In this document: positions 13,873 through 22,024 of the stretch, piece after piece | Numbering within the stretch: position 1 is the first letter of the stretch | Layout of the letters: each line of letters begins with the position of its first letter | Assembly: GCF_024606345.1 (NCBI RefSeq) | Contig: NZ_JAHHPM010000089.1 | Coordinates: forward strand, 1 to 32,177 | Source of the DNA: Endozoicomonas sp. YOMI1 | GTDB taxonomy: Bacteria > Pseudomonadota > Gammaproteobacteria > Pseudomonadales > Endozoicomonadaceae | Direction: 5' to 3' | DNA: 32,177 nt | Notes under the pieces: model-generated | What the model saw: only the letters and a program-made list of their open reading frames with translations | What the model was told of the DNA's origin: nothing | The model's database searches: none | Translations under genes and position numbers: made by a program

Positions 13873-14970
13873 ATGAAAGAAATTCAATTTGTTGATTTGC
13901 AGGCACAATATAAATCTATAAAAGATGATGTGGATCGGGTAGTCGCAGACGTAATCGACCACTCTCTCTTCATTCGAGGGCCTTATGTAGAGGCCTTTGA
14001 GAATAAATTTTCCGCACTATTAGGAACACCACATTGCGTCAGCTGTGGTAATGGAACCGACTCACTTTACATAGCATTAAAGGCTCTAAAAATAAAACCA
14101 GGCGACGAGGTAATTTGTCCGGCACACAGCTGGATTTCGACCTCAGAAACTATTACGCAGGCAGGCGGCCGAGTGGTATTTTGCGATACTAATTTGGACA
14201 CCTTCACTATAGATACCAACCAAATTGAGTCGTTAATAACAAAAAGAACCGTAGGTATTGTTCCTGTTCATCTTTTTGGCCAGGCTGCTGACATGGATCC
14301 AATTCTTAAGATTGCCAGAACACATGGATTATGGGTCATGGAGGATTGCGCCCAGGCTCATCTAGCAGAGTATCGAGGTAAAAAGGTAGGAACATTTGGT
14401 AATGTCGCCTCATTTTCGTTCTACCCCGGGAAGAACTTGGGTGCTATGGGTGACGCTGGCGCTGTCATTACATCAGATCAAGAGCTTGCCACATATATGG
14501 CAATGTTTGCTCGACATGGTGGATTAACAAAAGGTGAGCATCTGATTGAGGGTATCAATAGCCGTATGGATGGACTTCAAGCGGCAGTGTTGAGTGTAAA
14601 ATGCGACCACATCACGAAATGGACTAAGCGACGGCAAGCAGTAGCTAGTTACTATTTACAGCACATCACAAATCCTAGAATTCAATTACCTGCCTTAGCA
14701 GAATATTCCACACACGTTTGGCACCTTTTCGTTATAAAATGCGAAGAAAGAAACGAGCTCCAAGCATACTTAAAAGATAAAGGCATACCGACTGTTATCA
14801 ATTATCCTGTAGCTCTGCCTTTCCTACCTGCATACGAATATCTTGGCGGGAGCCAAGAGCAATTCCCCAATGCATACCATAACCAGTCTCGTATTCTTTC
14901 CATTCCGATTTATCCGGAATTAGAGAGTGACCAGATTGAATATATAGTTGATAGCCTGAACAGTTTTTGA
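13873..14970 (+). CDS. wbpE: WbpE/WlbC-like PLP-dependent aminotransferase
   Basis: 365 aa, DegT/DnrJ/EryC1 sugar aminotransferase. D158 (VMEDCAQ) and K187 (SFYPGKNLGAMGDAGA) are the expected PLP-binding aspartate and Schiff-base lysine; SCGNGTDSL (57 to 65) binds the phosphate. WbpE converts the 3-keto sugar from WbpB into the 3-amino sugar with glutamate. The ATG at 13873 gives the standard N-terminus KEIQFVDLQAQY; the frame runs open further upstream but overlaps wbpD. It overlaps no gene upstream and its stop TGA is nine nt before the next ATG. Confidence 0.85.
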   Translation: MKEIQFVDLQAQYKSIKDDVDRVVADVIDHSLFIRGPYVEAFENKFSALLGTPHCVSCGNGTDSLYIALKALKIKPGDEVICPAHSWISTSETITQAGGRVVFCDTNLDTFTIDTNQIESLITKRTVGIVPVHLFGQAADMDPILKIARTHGLWVMEDCAQAHLAEYRGKKVGTFGNVASFSFYPGKNLGAMGDAGAVITSDQELATYMAMFARHGGLTKGEHLIEGINSRMDGLQAAVLSVKCDHITKWTKRRQAVASYYLQHITNPRIQLPALAEYSTHVWHLFVIKCEERNELQAYLKDKGIPTVINYPVALPFLPAYEYLGGSQEQFPNAYHNQSRILSIPIYPELESDQIEYIVDSLNSF

Positions 14971-14978
14971 GCTCGAAT

Positions 14979-16502
14979 ATGTGTGGATTACTTTTTGCTA
15001 AAGGAGTAGACGGCGTTACTCGGCCAAAATTTGAACTCGCACTTGATCATCAGAAATGGCGTGGCCCTGATAACCAAAGTGTAGAACAGTTGGCTGACGG
15101 TACCTTTTTAGGGCATGTGCGTCTATCAATCATTGACCCTGAATCCCGATCTTCTCAGCCCTTTGAATCAAACAACGGTGCATACAAGATCCTTTTTAAT
15201 GGGGAAATTTATAACCACCTTGCTATTCGTCAGCAGCTTTCCCTTAAATGTAGAACTCTATGTGATACAGAAACTATTTTGGAAGGGTTTATTGCAATTG
15301 GTGCAGATATTTTTGAGTTGCTAGAAGGCATGTTTGCTGTTGTCATCACAAACACAGAAACAGGTGATTTTTGGGTTGCACGTGATCGTTATGGTATTAA
15401 ACCGTTGTATGAATATCGCCACTTACAAAGCTATATATATTCGAGCGAATGCATTTCTATTCGTCAATTAGTTAGCTGTACTATTGATCAACTTTCAATT
15501 AAGGAATGGCGGCTGATCAGGAGGCCAATGCGCGGTTTCACCTATTTTAATGAAATAGCAGAAGTGTTACCGGGTAGTATCATGCACAATGGTGAGCTGA
15601 TCGCCAGATTGCAAACCTGTCAATCCAACGATTCGGCCTACGACTTCAATACGCTCTGCAACTTACTCCAGCAGAGTGTTAATGAGCATGAGCTTAGTGA
15701 TGTAGAGAACGTGGCACTTCTCTCTGGTGGTATCGACAGTAGTATCATCACAGCATTATCCCACTGCCGGGAGGTATACACTGTCGGAACCCAAAGCAAC
15801 AATGAATTTGAAGGTGCACGAGAAACATCAGATGCTTTAGGTCGCCATCTACGAGAGGTCAGCATAAATAATGAAGATATACAGAACATCTGGCGTAAAT
15901 TGATAGCTCTGAAGGGGGAGCCTTTGTCAGTACCAAATGAGGCGCTTATTTATTCAGTATGTAGACAGATGACGACTAATCAAAAAGTTGTATTAACTGG
16001 GGAAGGTGCTGATGAGATATTTTTCGGCTATGACCGAATATATCGATGGGCATCTCAAAAAGAAACTATTAACTTGGATGAATTCTTTGAATACTACGGT
16101 TATAGTGATCTCATAAATCTTACCGAAAGACTACGAACTGACCTGTTAGAATTGATGCGAGGAAAATCTCCCATCCAGTTTGTAGAAGATTTCTTTTTCT
16201 ACTACCACCTTCCCTCCTTGCTACGGCGAATGGATTTTGCATCTATGGCTGCATCCAAAGAAGCACGAGTGCCTTTTGTTTATAGCAAAATCATCAATTA
16301 TATGTACAGAAAGCAAGCAGATATTCGAATTGACCAAAAGGAATCAAAGATACCACTTCGTCGTTTTCTAGAAATAAAAAAGCTTGAATCTGTTATTGAG
16401 CGTAAAAAAATTGGCTTTAGCGCGACTCTGGTAAAAGGAGATTCGCGTCATGCTGAGTATGAAAAATTCCAAAACTTTAACTTAGAGGTTCTCGGATGGT
16501 AA
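14979..16502 (+). CDS. AsnB-like glutamine amidotransferase of glycan cluster
   Basis: 507 aa class II amidotransferase/asparagine synthase. The ATG at 14979 is required because Cys2 (MCGLLFAKG) becomes the N-terminal nucleophile; the frame is open 12 nt further up. The synthetase domain has the ATP pyrophosphatase loop LSGGIDSS (248 to 255) and GEGADEIFFGYDR. In O-antigen clusters such proteins (WbpS in Pseudomonas) amidate the carboxyl of uronic acids. That is the likely role here beside sugar-acid genes, rather than asparagine synthesis. Length is close to AsnB (about 550). It overlaps the next gene by 7 nt. Confidence 0.78.
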   Translation: MCGLLFAKGVDGVTRPKFELALDHQKWRGPDNQSVEQLADGTFLGHVRLSIIDPESRSSQPFESNNGAYKILFNGEIYNHLAIRQQLSLKCRTLCDTETILEGFIAIGADIFELLEGMFAVVITNTETGDFWVARDRYGIKPLYEYRHLQSYIYSSECISIRQLVSCTIDQLSIKEWRLIRRPMRGFTYFNEIAEVLPGSIMHNGELIARLQTCQSNDSAYDFNTLCNLLQQSVNEHELSDVENVALLSGGIDSSIITALSHCREVYTVGTQSNNEFEGARETSDALGRHLREVSINNEDIQNIWRKLIALKGEPLSVPNEALIYSVCRQMTTNQKVVLTGEGADEIFFGYDRIYRWASQKETINLDEFFEYYGYSDLINLTERLRTDLLELMRGKSPIQFVEDFFFYYHLPSLLRRMDFASMAASKEARVPFVYSKIINYMYRKQADIRIDQKESKIPLRRFLEIKKLESVIERKKIGFSATLVKGDSRHAEYEKFQNFNLEVLGW

Positions 16503-16921
16503 TTGGTTACACAACGGGAGTATTTGACCTTTTTCATGTTGGCCATGTCAGAGTTCTACACAATGCTAAAACGCTTTGTGACAAGCTTATCGTCGGAGTT
16601 ACAAGCGATGACTTGGTCAGTTACAAAAATAAACGATCTGTTATTCCGTTCGAGGAAAGGCTGGAAATTGTTTCAGCCTGCAAATATGTCGACATAGCGG
16701 TTGAACAAACTTCCATGGACAAGATGGATGCTTACAATCGTTATAAGTTCAATATCATGTTTGTGGGTGATGATTGGTACAAAAGTGAAAAGTGGGCAAA
16801 CTTTGAAAAACAGTTTGAGGAAGCTGGCGTAAGAATTATCTATTTTCCATATACCAAGAGCACTTCATCGACACTGATTAACGAAACCTTAATTAATTTG
16901 CGTAACAATATTAATGAATAG
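16496..16921 (+). CDS. TagD-like glycerol-3-phosphate cytidylyltransferase
   Basis: 141 aa nucleotidyltransferase. GVFDLFHVGH (8 to 17) holds the HxGH motif (H14, H17), and the KFNIMFVGDDWYKSEKW stretch and STSSTLI match TagD-type cytidylyltransferases (GCT family, about 130 aa). TagD makes CDP-glycerol from CTP and sn-glycerol-3-phosphate. In Gram-negative clusters this hints at a glycerol-phosphate substituent, but the substrate could be another polyol phosphate, and no glycerophosphotransferase is seen next to it. ATG overlaps the amidotransferase stop with AGAGG ahead. It overlaps the sulfotransferase gene by 8 nt. Confidence 0.78.
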   Translation: MVIGYTTGVFDLFHVGHVRVLHNAKTLCDKLIVGVTSDDLVSYKNKRSVIPFEERLEIVSACKYVDIAVEQTSMDKMDAYNRYKFNIMFVGDDWYKSEKWANFEKQFEEAGVRIIYFPYTKSTSSTLINETLINLRNNINE

Positions 16922-17882
16922 TTCTCTTATATTTGTGGCAGGATTGGGTTCCACTGGCTCTAGCGCTGTTTGCGATCTATTGGCTGAAAACCCCAATGTA
17001 TTTGTTCCTAAAGAAGAGTGGCGAATCTGGGTTGACCCATACTGCATAATTGCTCTGGCTCGCGAGCTGAGCAATGCATCTAGTCTATTTACACGCACAT
17101 CTGCGATTAACAATTTCAAAAAGACTCTCAAGCGTATCGCTGGTCGTTCTTTGGGACGATACTCGCACCTTAATCTTGAACCACAAGTAGCTCAATTTGT
17201 GCTAAGAATTGCTACTGAAGTCATACAAGAAGTAGTTGATGATGAGTATTCGGGTCTATGGTATGGAAATTCAAATTACTTTAATGCAAAACTAAACTTT
17301 CTATTTCGTCGCAAGTTCTGGAAAAAGCCTTTTATTAATCGTCAAATGTTTCTTTGCAATCTCCAGAACCACTTAGTTGATCCATATCGTCATATAGGAA
17401 AAATTGTCGAATCTAACCTTGATCATCTTTCAGCTGAGACTGGTTCCAAATACTTAGCTCTGAATGAAAATTTCTCAGTCCTGTTTGCAGAGGAAATTTT
17501 CAAAATGCACCCAGATTCTAAAATATTACTAACCACGCGAAACCCGCTTGATGTCTATTCTGATTCAAAGCGAGTAGGTTGGTTGGCAATGTCATACGAT
17601 ATTGAACAATTTATTAAATGGCAAAACGATATGTATTGCCAAGTGATGGCCTTTTATGAAAAATTCCCTAACCAAATTTATATTCAACCTTTTGAAGAAT
17701 TAATTCTCAATTATGATAGCTCCTTAGCTGGCATTCAAAAATTTCTTAAAATGGAACCAGCAGAACATCGATTCAAGACAATATTCAAACCTGAAGTTTC
17801 AGCTAAGAATATTGCGCAGTGGAAGCAACGTGACCCATGGCTGGAAGAGTATATTGACCATTTCGACCAGTTACGTGATTAG
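16914..17882 (+). CDS. Sulfotransferase-like protein
   Basis: 322 aa. The N-terminal VAGLGSTGSSAVCDLL resembles the PAPS 5'-phosphosulfate loop, and TTRNPLDVYSDSKRVGW (about 213 to 229) fits the 3'-phosphate binding segment of P-loop sulfotransferases; EWRIW and the C-terminal QWKQRDPW are also typical. Expected to move sulfate from PAPS to a sugar of the glycan or a lipid-linked repeat. It has no signal peptide, so it would act in the cytoplasm. It overlaps the cytidylyltransferase gene, so the two are probably co-translated. The exact acceptor cannot be read from sequence. Confidence 0.68.
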   Translation: MNSSLIFVAGLGSTGSSAVCDLLAENPNVFVPKEEWRIWVDPYCIIALARELSNASSLFTRTSAINNFKKTLKRIAGRSLGRYSHLNLEPQVAQFVLRIATEVIQEVVDDEYSGLWYGNSNYFNAKLNFLFRRKFWKKPFINRQMFLCNLQNHLVDPYRHIGKIVESNLDHLSAETGSKYLALNENFSVLFAEEIFKMHPDSKILLTTRNPLDVYSDSKRVGWLAMSYDIEQFIKWQNDMYCQVMAFYEKFPNQIYIQPFEELILNYDSSLAGIQKFLKMEPAEHRFKTIFKPEVSAKNIAQWKQRDPWLEEYIDHFDQLRD

Positions 17883-17898
17883 GAGTTACTGCTCTAAC

Positions 17899-18534
17899 AT
17901 GAAATTTATGATCGTTGATTTTCCTCAATCGAACTTTGTATCAGTAAAGTACTGGCTTCAGCGAAATCGACAACAGTTTAGCCTTTTCTCTCAGCAGCGA
18001 AACGACCCCTTTGACGCCATACTCCTGCCCGGAGTAGGTTCTTTCGATTTTGCTGTCGAGCACATGCAACAACAAGGTATCGACCAGTTTGTGCGTGATA
18101 GTGTTGATGAAGGAAAACTAGTAATGGGCATATGCCTTGGTATGCAGCTTATGTTTTCATCCAGCGAAGAGGGGGAAAAATCCGGCCTTGGTTTGCTCAG
18201 TGGCAAGGTTAAGCGGCTGGATACTGGACTGTGTAAGGTACCTAACATTGGATGGCGGGCAGTTACTGCACAACACAATCGCAATGCCTCGTGGGATTCA
18301 GTTTTAACATCCTCAAATAACAGACAGTTTTATTTTATGCATGGTTACGCTGCACACTTTGAGGATCTCGAAACCTCTTTTACAACCATGGCAGACACTC
18401 TGACCGGATCCTGCAATGGCGATTTTATCGCTGCTTTCTCATATAAGAACCTGGTTGGTTTTCAGTTTCATCCAGAGAAAAGCTACATTGCCGGTGACAC
18501 CATTTTGCAGCAAGTGATAGAAGCCCATGCATAG
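17899..18534 (+). CDS. hisH: HisH-type glutamine amidotransferase (acetamidino pathway)
   Basis: 211 aa class I glutaminase. The triad is C79 (GICLGMQ), H191 and E193 (FQFHPEKS). HisH releases ammonia from glutamine and passes it to its HisF partner. Here no histidine genes surround it; instead hisF and wbpG homologues follow, as in Pseudomonas O5 (hisH2-hisF2-wbpG), where they supply ammonia for an acetamidino group on a 2,3-diamino uronic acid. ATG at 17899 with AGGAG 13 nt upstream; an ATG three codons later is possible. Overlaps hisF by 8 nt. Confidence 0.85.
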   Translation: MKFMIVDFPQSNFVSVKYWLQRNRQQFSLFSQQRNDPFDAILLPGVGSFDFAVEHMQQQGIDQFVRDSVDEGKLVMGICLGMQLMFSSSEEGEKSGLGLLSGKVKRLDTGLCKVPNIGWRAVTAQHNRNASWDSVLTSSNNRQFYFMHGYAAHFEDLETSFTTMADTLTGSCNGDFIAAFSYKNLVGFQFHPEKSYIAGDTILQQVIEAHA

Positions 18535-19255
18535 CCCAAACCCCGTACGACTTATTGCCAAAGTTAGCATATTCAACGGTGTTGCTTTTCAAACACGTCA
18601 ATACCAACCACAGATTTATCTTGGTGATCCCATTAACATCTGCAATGTACTTAGCGACCAAGGATGCCAAGAAATTAATCTTGTATTTCCGCATGCGCCC
18701 CCGGGGTTAGATAAGATCGCACGTATACTGTCAGTGTCACGCGCTCCCACCGCCGTTGGCGGCTATGGTACTGATATTAAGACTATTGAAAACCTTATGA
18801 ATAGTGGTGCCGAGAAAATAATCATCTCCGACAGTCTGTGGTTTAACCCCCGTTCAATAGAAAAGCTGGCCGATCATATTGGCGACCAAGCCATAAGCTG
18901 TAGCGTCGATTACCGAGTGAAGAACGGCAAACGCTTGGTAGTAGCTGGACCCAATCGTGATCAAGAGATAGGGCAACTTGAAGAGCTAGTGCAATCACTG
19001 CCCAGCTTGCGTTTCGGCGAGATAATTCTGAGTTGTATTAGTAGCGACGGTAGCCGAAGTGGTTTGGATCTGGATATCGTCAGTTCAGTAAGCACTACCA
19101 AGTCACTATTACTTTCTGGTGGCTACAACGACGAATCGTTGGAAAATTTTTCTGCCGATGGTGTTGTTTGTTCGACCGCCATGTTCCTGTATGGGGGACT
19201 GAATGCACCACTGACCCATTATCCTAATCAATACAGAGTGAATGCCAGTGTCTGA
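18527..19255 (+). CDS. hisF: HisF-like ammonia-channelling subunit (AglZ/HisF2 type)
   Basis: 242 aa beta/alpha barrel. LGDPINICNVLSDQGCQEIN and SDGSRSGLDLDIV match the HisF family. The first catalytic aspartate of histidine-pathway HisF (in CLDV near residue 11) is replaced: the aligned segment here is RLIAKVSIFNGVAF. The second aspartate is kept (CSVDYR). Loss of the first is expected in HisF2 proteins that only channel ammonia. ATG overlaps the hisH stop and the gene overlaps wbpG by 14 nt, so the three are tightly coupled. It would form the HisH-HisF complex delivering NH3 to WbpG. Confidence 0.85.
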   Translation: MHSPNPVRLIAKVSIFNGVAFQTRQYQPQIYLGDPINICNVLSDQGCQEINLVFPHAPPGLDKIARILSVSRAPTAVGGYGTDIKTIENLMNSGAEKIIISDSLWFNPRSIEKLADHIGDQAISCSVDYRVKNGKRLVVAGPNRDQEIGQLEELVQSLPSLRFGEIILSCISSDGSRSGLDLDIVSSVSTTKSLLLSGGYNDESLENFSADGVVCSTAMFLYGGLNAPLTHYPNQYRVNASV

Positions 19256-20399
19256 GCCGAACAATGACCGCATATGTATTCAATGCATCATGGATACCAC
19301 CGACGGCGACATCAGCTTTGATGAAAAAGGTGTTTGCAACCATTGCCATGCTTATGTAGAGGCAAATCGCATCAATCCTTCTGAAATTGCTGCTTTTAAC
19401 CGAACTATTGATGAAATACGACAACTGAAAGGTAAGTACAATTGTTTGGTGGGTGTCAGTGGTGGTCTGGATAGTACATTTTTACTAATTCATGCAGTAC
19501 AAGACTTGAAACTCAGGCCTCTGGCGGTACATGTCGATAATGGATGGAATACTGGTCTGGCTAACACCAATATTGTTAATCTTTGTAATAGCATGGGTGT
19601 TGATCTCTACTCTGAAGTTTTAGACTGGGATGAATTTAAGAAAATGCAACTTGCAGTGCTGGATGCAAGTACTCCAGATCTTGAAGCCCCTACTGATCTT
19701 TTTATCAATTACACCTTACGAAGAGTCGCTAAACAGTTTGATATTAAGCATGTCCTTGCAGGGACTAACCCACAAACAGAAGCTGTAATGGGCTCTAACT
19801 GGTCTTATGGTCAACGTGATCCGATCTATCTAAAAGGGCTTTATCAACGCACCTGGGGGGGGAAACCGAAAAAGCTCCCTTTCAAAAATTGGTACTTAGC
19901 ACTATTGGAAAGGTTTATTGGTGGACTAAATATTGTTCGCCCCCTTAAATACACCCGTTATGGCAAGAACATTGCCGTTGAGCGAAGTCAGCGTGAGAGC
20001 GCATGGGTTGAATACCCTAGGAAACACGGTGAGTCATTCATCACTCGATTTTACCAGGATTATTTTTTACCTCAGCGTTTCGGCTTTGACAAACGCAAGG
20101 CACACCTCTCAGGTCTCATTTTGAACGGTGATATCACGCGCGATGAGGCATTACGTATTCTGCACCAAGATGAGTTACAAGCCCCCGAACACCACGAGGC
20201 CGACATTGCGTATCTTTGCACCAAACTAGAAATTTCGCGTGAACAATTCAATGATTATATGAGTCGGCCATTATTATTTCATGGGAGTTATCGTTCGATT
20301 AAAACTCATCTACTTTTTCGGATTTTCAAATACCTGAAATCAAGTGGTTTGTTACCAAAATTCATTTCACGCCAGCTGGAAAAAATAGTTTTGCATTGA
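19242..20399 (+). CDS. wbpG: WbpG-like N-acetyl sugar amidotransferase
   Basis: 385 aa. An N-terminal zinc-ribbon-like set CIQC (12 to 15) and CNHC (32 to 35) precedes the ATP pyrophosphatase loop VSGGLDST (72 to 79). GTNPQTEAVMGSNWSYGQRD and HGESFITRFYQDYFLP are characteristic of the WbpG/PseA/LegB-type family. It activates an acetamido group with ATP and replaces the carbonyl oxygen with NH from the HisH-HisF pair, giving an acetamidino sugar. Substrate probably the 2,3-diacetamido uronic acid from WbpB/D/E. The start overlaps hisF. It ends the coupled block; a 126-nt gap precedes wzy. Confidence 0.87.
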   Translation: MPVSEPNNDRICIQCIMDTTDGDISFDEKGVCNHCHAYVEANRINPSEIAAFNRTIDEIRQLKGKYNCLVGVSGGLDSTFLLIHAVQDLKLRPLAVHVDNGWNTGLANTNIVNLCNSMGVDLYSEVLDWDEFKKMQLAVLDASTPDLEAPTDLFINYTLRRVAKQFDIKHVLAGTNPQTEAVMGSNWSYGQRDPIYLKGLYQRTWGGKPKKLPFKNWYLALLERFIGGLNIVRPLKYTRYGKNIAVERSQRESAWVEYPRKHGESFITRFYQDYFLPQRFGFDKRKAHLSGLILNGDITRDEALRILHQDELQAPEHHEADIAYLCTKLEISREQFNDYMSRPLLFHGSYRSIKTHLLFRIFKYLKSSGLLPKFISRQLEKIVLH

Positions 20400-20524
20400 T
20401 TTTTAAATTTAGAATAATGTGAATTGAGCTGCGGAGTAATGAGAGTGTTTCCTAGAAAGAAGCTGTAGCATTTTCTAACTGTAACTTTTACACAGACTAC
20501 CATTCATTATTTTAAGGAGGATGT

Positions 20525-21760
20525 TTGATAAGAATTCCTGCCAGTAGCAATTATAGAGTTGATATTGCTAAAAAAGAACGCTTCGTCAGTTCATCACTAA
20601 TTGTAGTATTGATGGCTTTGTTTTTGAGGCCAGTTATTTGGTATCTAGAACTTAACTCTGTAATTCCGCCATCTAACTTCACTAGTTGGCTTTCAGCTTT
20701 ACTGGTGTTATGTCTAACTATACAAATGATCTACGGGGATAAGCTATGTTTGACGCGTATAGATTTGTTAACGCTTGTTTTTCTTATCATATGCTTGCTA
20801 ATCGTTTCTTATAATTTTTTTACCCACGGAATGATCTATGATTATGCTGGAAGCAGCTATAGCACTTATGTTACTTTGGTAATACTACAATCCGTAATTT
20901 ATTTTCTTGTTGGCCGCTTCTTCTTGGTGCCTGCATTAAACAAGCCTGCTGCATTGCGACTTTCGTGGCTGTTAGTATGCTTGTTTTATTTATTAAATTA
21001 TAGTGGAGAATATGGAGGCCTTGATCTTAGCGGAATTGATTATAAGCTGAGGGGCATTTTCCTCAGTTTGGCGGATATGTTTGCCTTAAGTTGCTTTATT
21101 GTAATCACATCACAAAAGAAACAGACTGTTCAGGTATATGTTTTTTTGTTCTCGTTGTTGATTTTATTTTTTTTACATTCAAGGTCTTCTTTGTTGGCCT
21201 TCTTTATTTCAGGAGCTATTTTTTTTGTGAGGCGTAATGCCAAGGGTAACATAGTATTCTGGTTTACTATGCTGGTGCCGCCACTTGTAATTCTTCTTAT
21301 TTATTTTGCTGACACGATATTCTTAGCCAATCAAAGAATGCTTGGTTTTTTTCTAAACCCTCTGGCGGATTCGTCATTACTAACACGTCTAGAACAAATA
21401 AAAATCGGATTATCTGATATTTATTCAAGCCCGTTTGTTGGTGTATATGGCGGCCAAATTAAAAAATTTGGTGGTATTGGATGGTATATTCATAATATTC
21501 TTTCATATTGGAGGCAGTTTGGACTTATACCTTTTCTTCTTGTATTAGTGTTATTTTTCTTCATTCCGTTACGTCTATTGAAGTTACAGATGCAACTTAG
21601 ATCGAAAGAGTTTGATCTATTATTTCTAGTGTTTGCTTTTTCAGCCATTTCAGTTTTATCCTCTAGGGCATTTGAGTGGTATTTTTGTTGGTTAATGGTT
21701 GGCATGACGGCAGCGCTTGTTCGTTTACCGCCGATAATTTCAGCTAATCCCGACGAATAA
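20525..21760 (+). CDS. wzy: Putative O-antigen polymerase Wzy
   Basis: 411 aa, strongly hydrophobic, about 10 to 12 membrane segments with a larger loop in the middle (around GGLDLSGIDYKLRG) and a second around FVGVYGGQIKKFGGIGWYIHN, the layout of Wzy/O-antigen ligase proteins. Wzy joins repeat units on undecaprenyl pyrophosphate in the periplasm. Sequence identity to others is usually very low, so the call rests on topology and position next to wzx. Start TTG at 20525 follows AAGGAGG (20514 to 20520) by only four nt, while an ATG at 20521 abuts that site and opens only an 8-codon frame. Very AT-rich. Confidence 0.7.
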   Translation: MIRIPASSNYRVDIAKKERFVSSSLIVVLMALFLRPVIWYLELNSVIPPSNFTSWLSALLVLCLTIQMIYGDKLCLTRIDLLTLVFLIICLLIVSYNFFTHGMIYDYAGSSYSTYVTLVILQSVIYFLVGRFFLVPALNKPAALRLSWLLVCLFYLLNYSGEYGGLDLSGIDYKLRGIFLSLADMFALSCFIVITSQKKQTVQVYVFLFSLLILFFLHSRSSLLAFFISGAIFFVRRNAKGNIVFWFTMLVPPLVILLIYFADTIFLANQRMLGFFLNPLADSSLLTRLEQIKIGLSDIYSSPFVGVYGGQIKKFGGIGWYIHNILSYWRQFGLIPFLLVLVLFFFIPLRLLKLQMQLRSKEFDLLFLVFAFSAISVLSSRAFEWYFCWLMVGMTAALVRLPPIISANPDE

Positions 21761-21766
21761 ATCCAA

Positions 21767-21859
21767 TAAGTACATGACCAAATGAAATTATATATTTTCC
21801 TGACCCTATGCTGCACGAGGCTTGGCGGCAGTCTGAAAAAGCAAATAGTCATGTACTTA
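21767..21859. mobile_element. 93-bp MITE-like element with 12-bp perfect inverted ends
   Basis: TAAGTACATGAC (21767 to 21778) and GTCATGTACTTA (21848 to 21859) are perfect inverted termini around 69 bp without coding capacity. It lies in the gap between wzy and wzx. No clear target duplication is visible. The internal part (with CACGAGGCTTGGCGGCAG) is richer in GC than its surroundings, which suggests foreign origin. Confidence 0.5.
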
Positions 21860-22024
21860 AAATATATAAGCAGGCACGTTGTATTATGTGCGCTTTGATC
21901 TTTGGCTGTCTACGGTTGTAGAATATAACCCATAATGATTCATGCAATTAAATAAAACAGAATGGGTATTAATGCCAACCAAAATAAGTATGTCTGAGCT
22001 AGGGCGTTTTTGGAAATTATCTTT

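Noticed and set aside
14979-16502. Asparagine synthase for amino-acid synthesis
   Set aside because: It is buried in a coupled polysaccharide block; a sugar-acid amidation role is more likely, though not proven.
17899-19255. Histidine biosynthesis genes
   Set aside because: No other his genes are present, HisF lacks the first catalytic Asp, and wbpG overlaps the pair.
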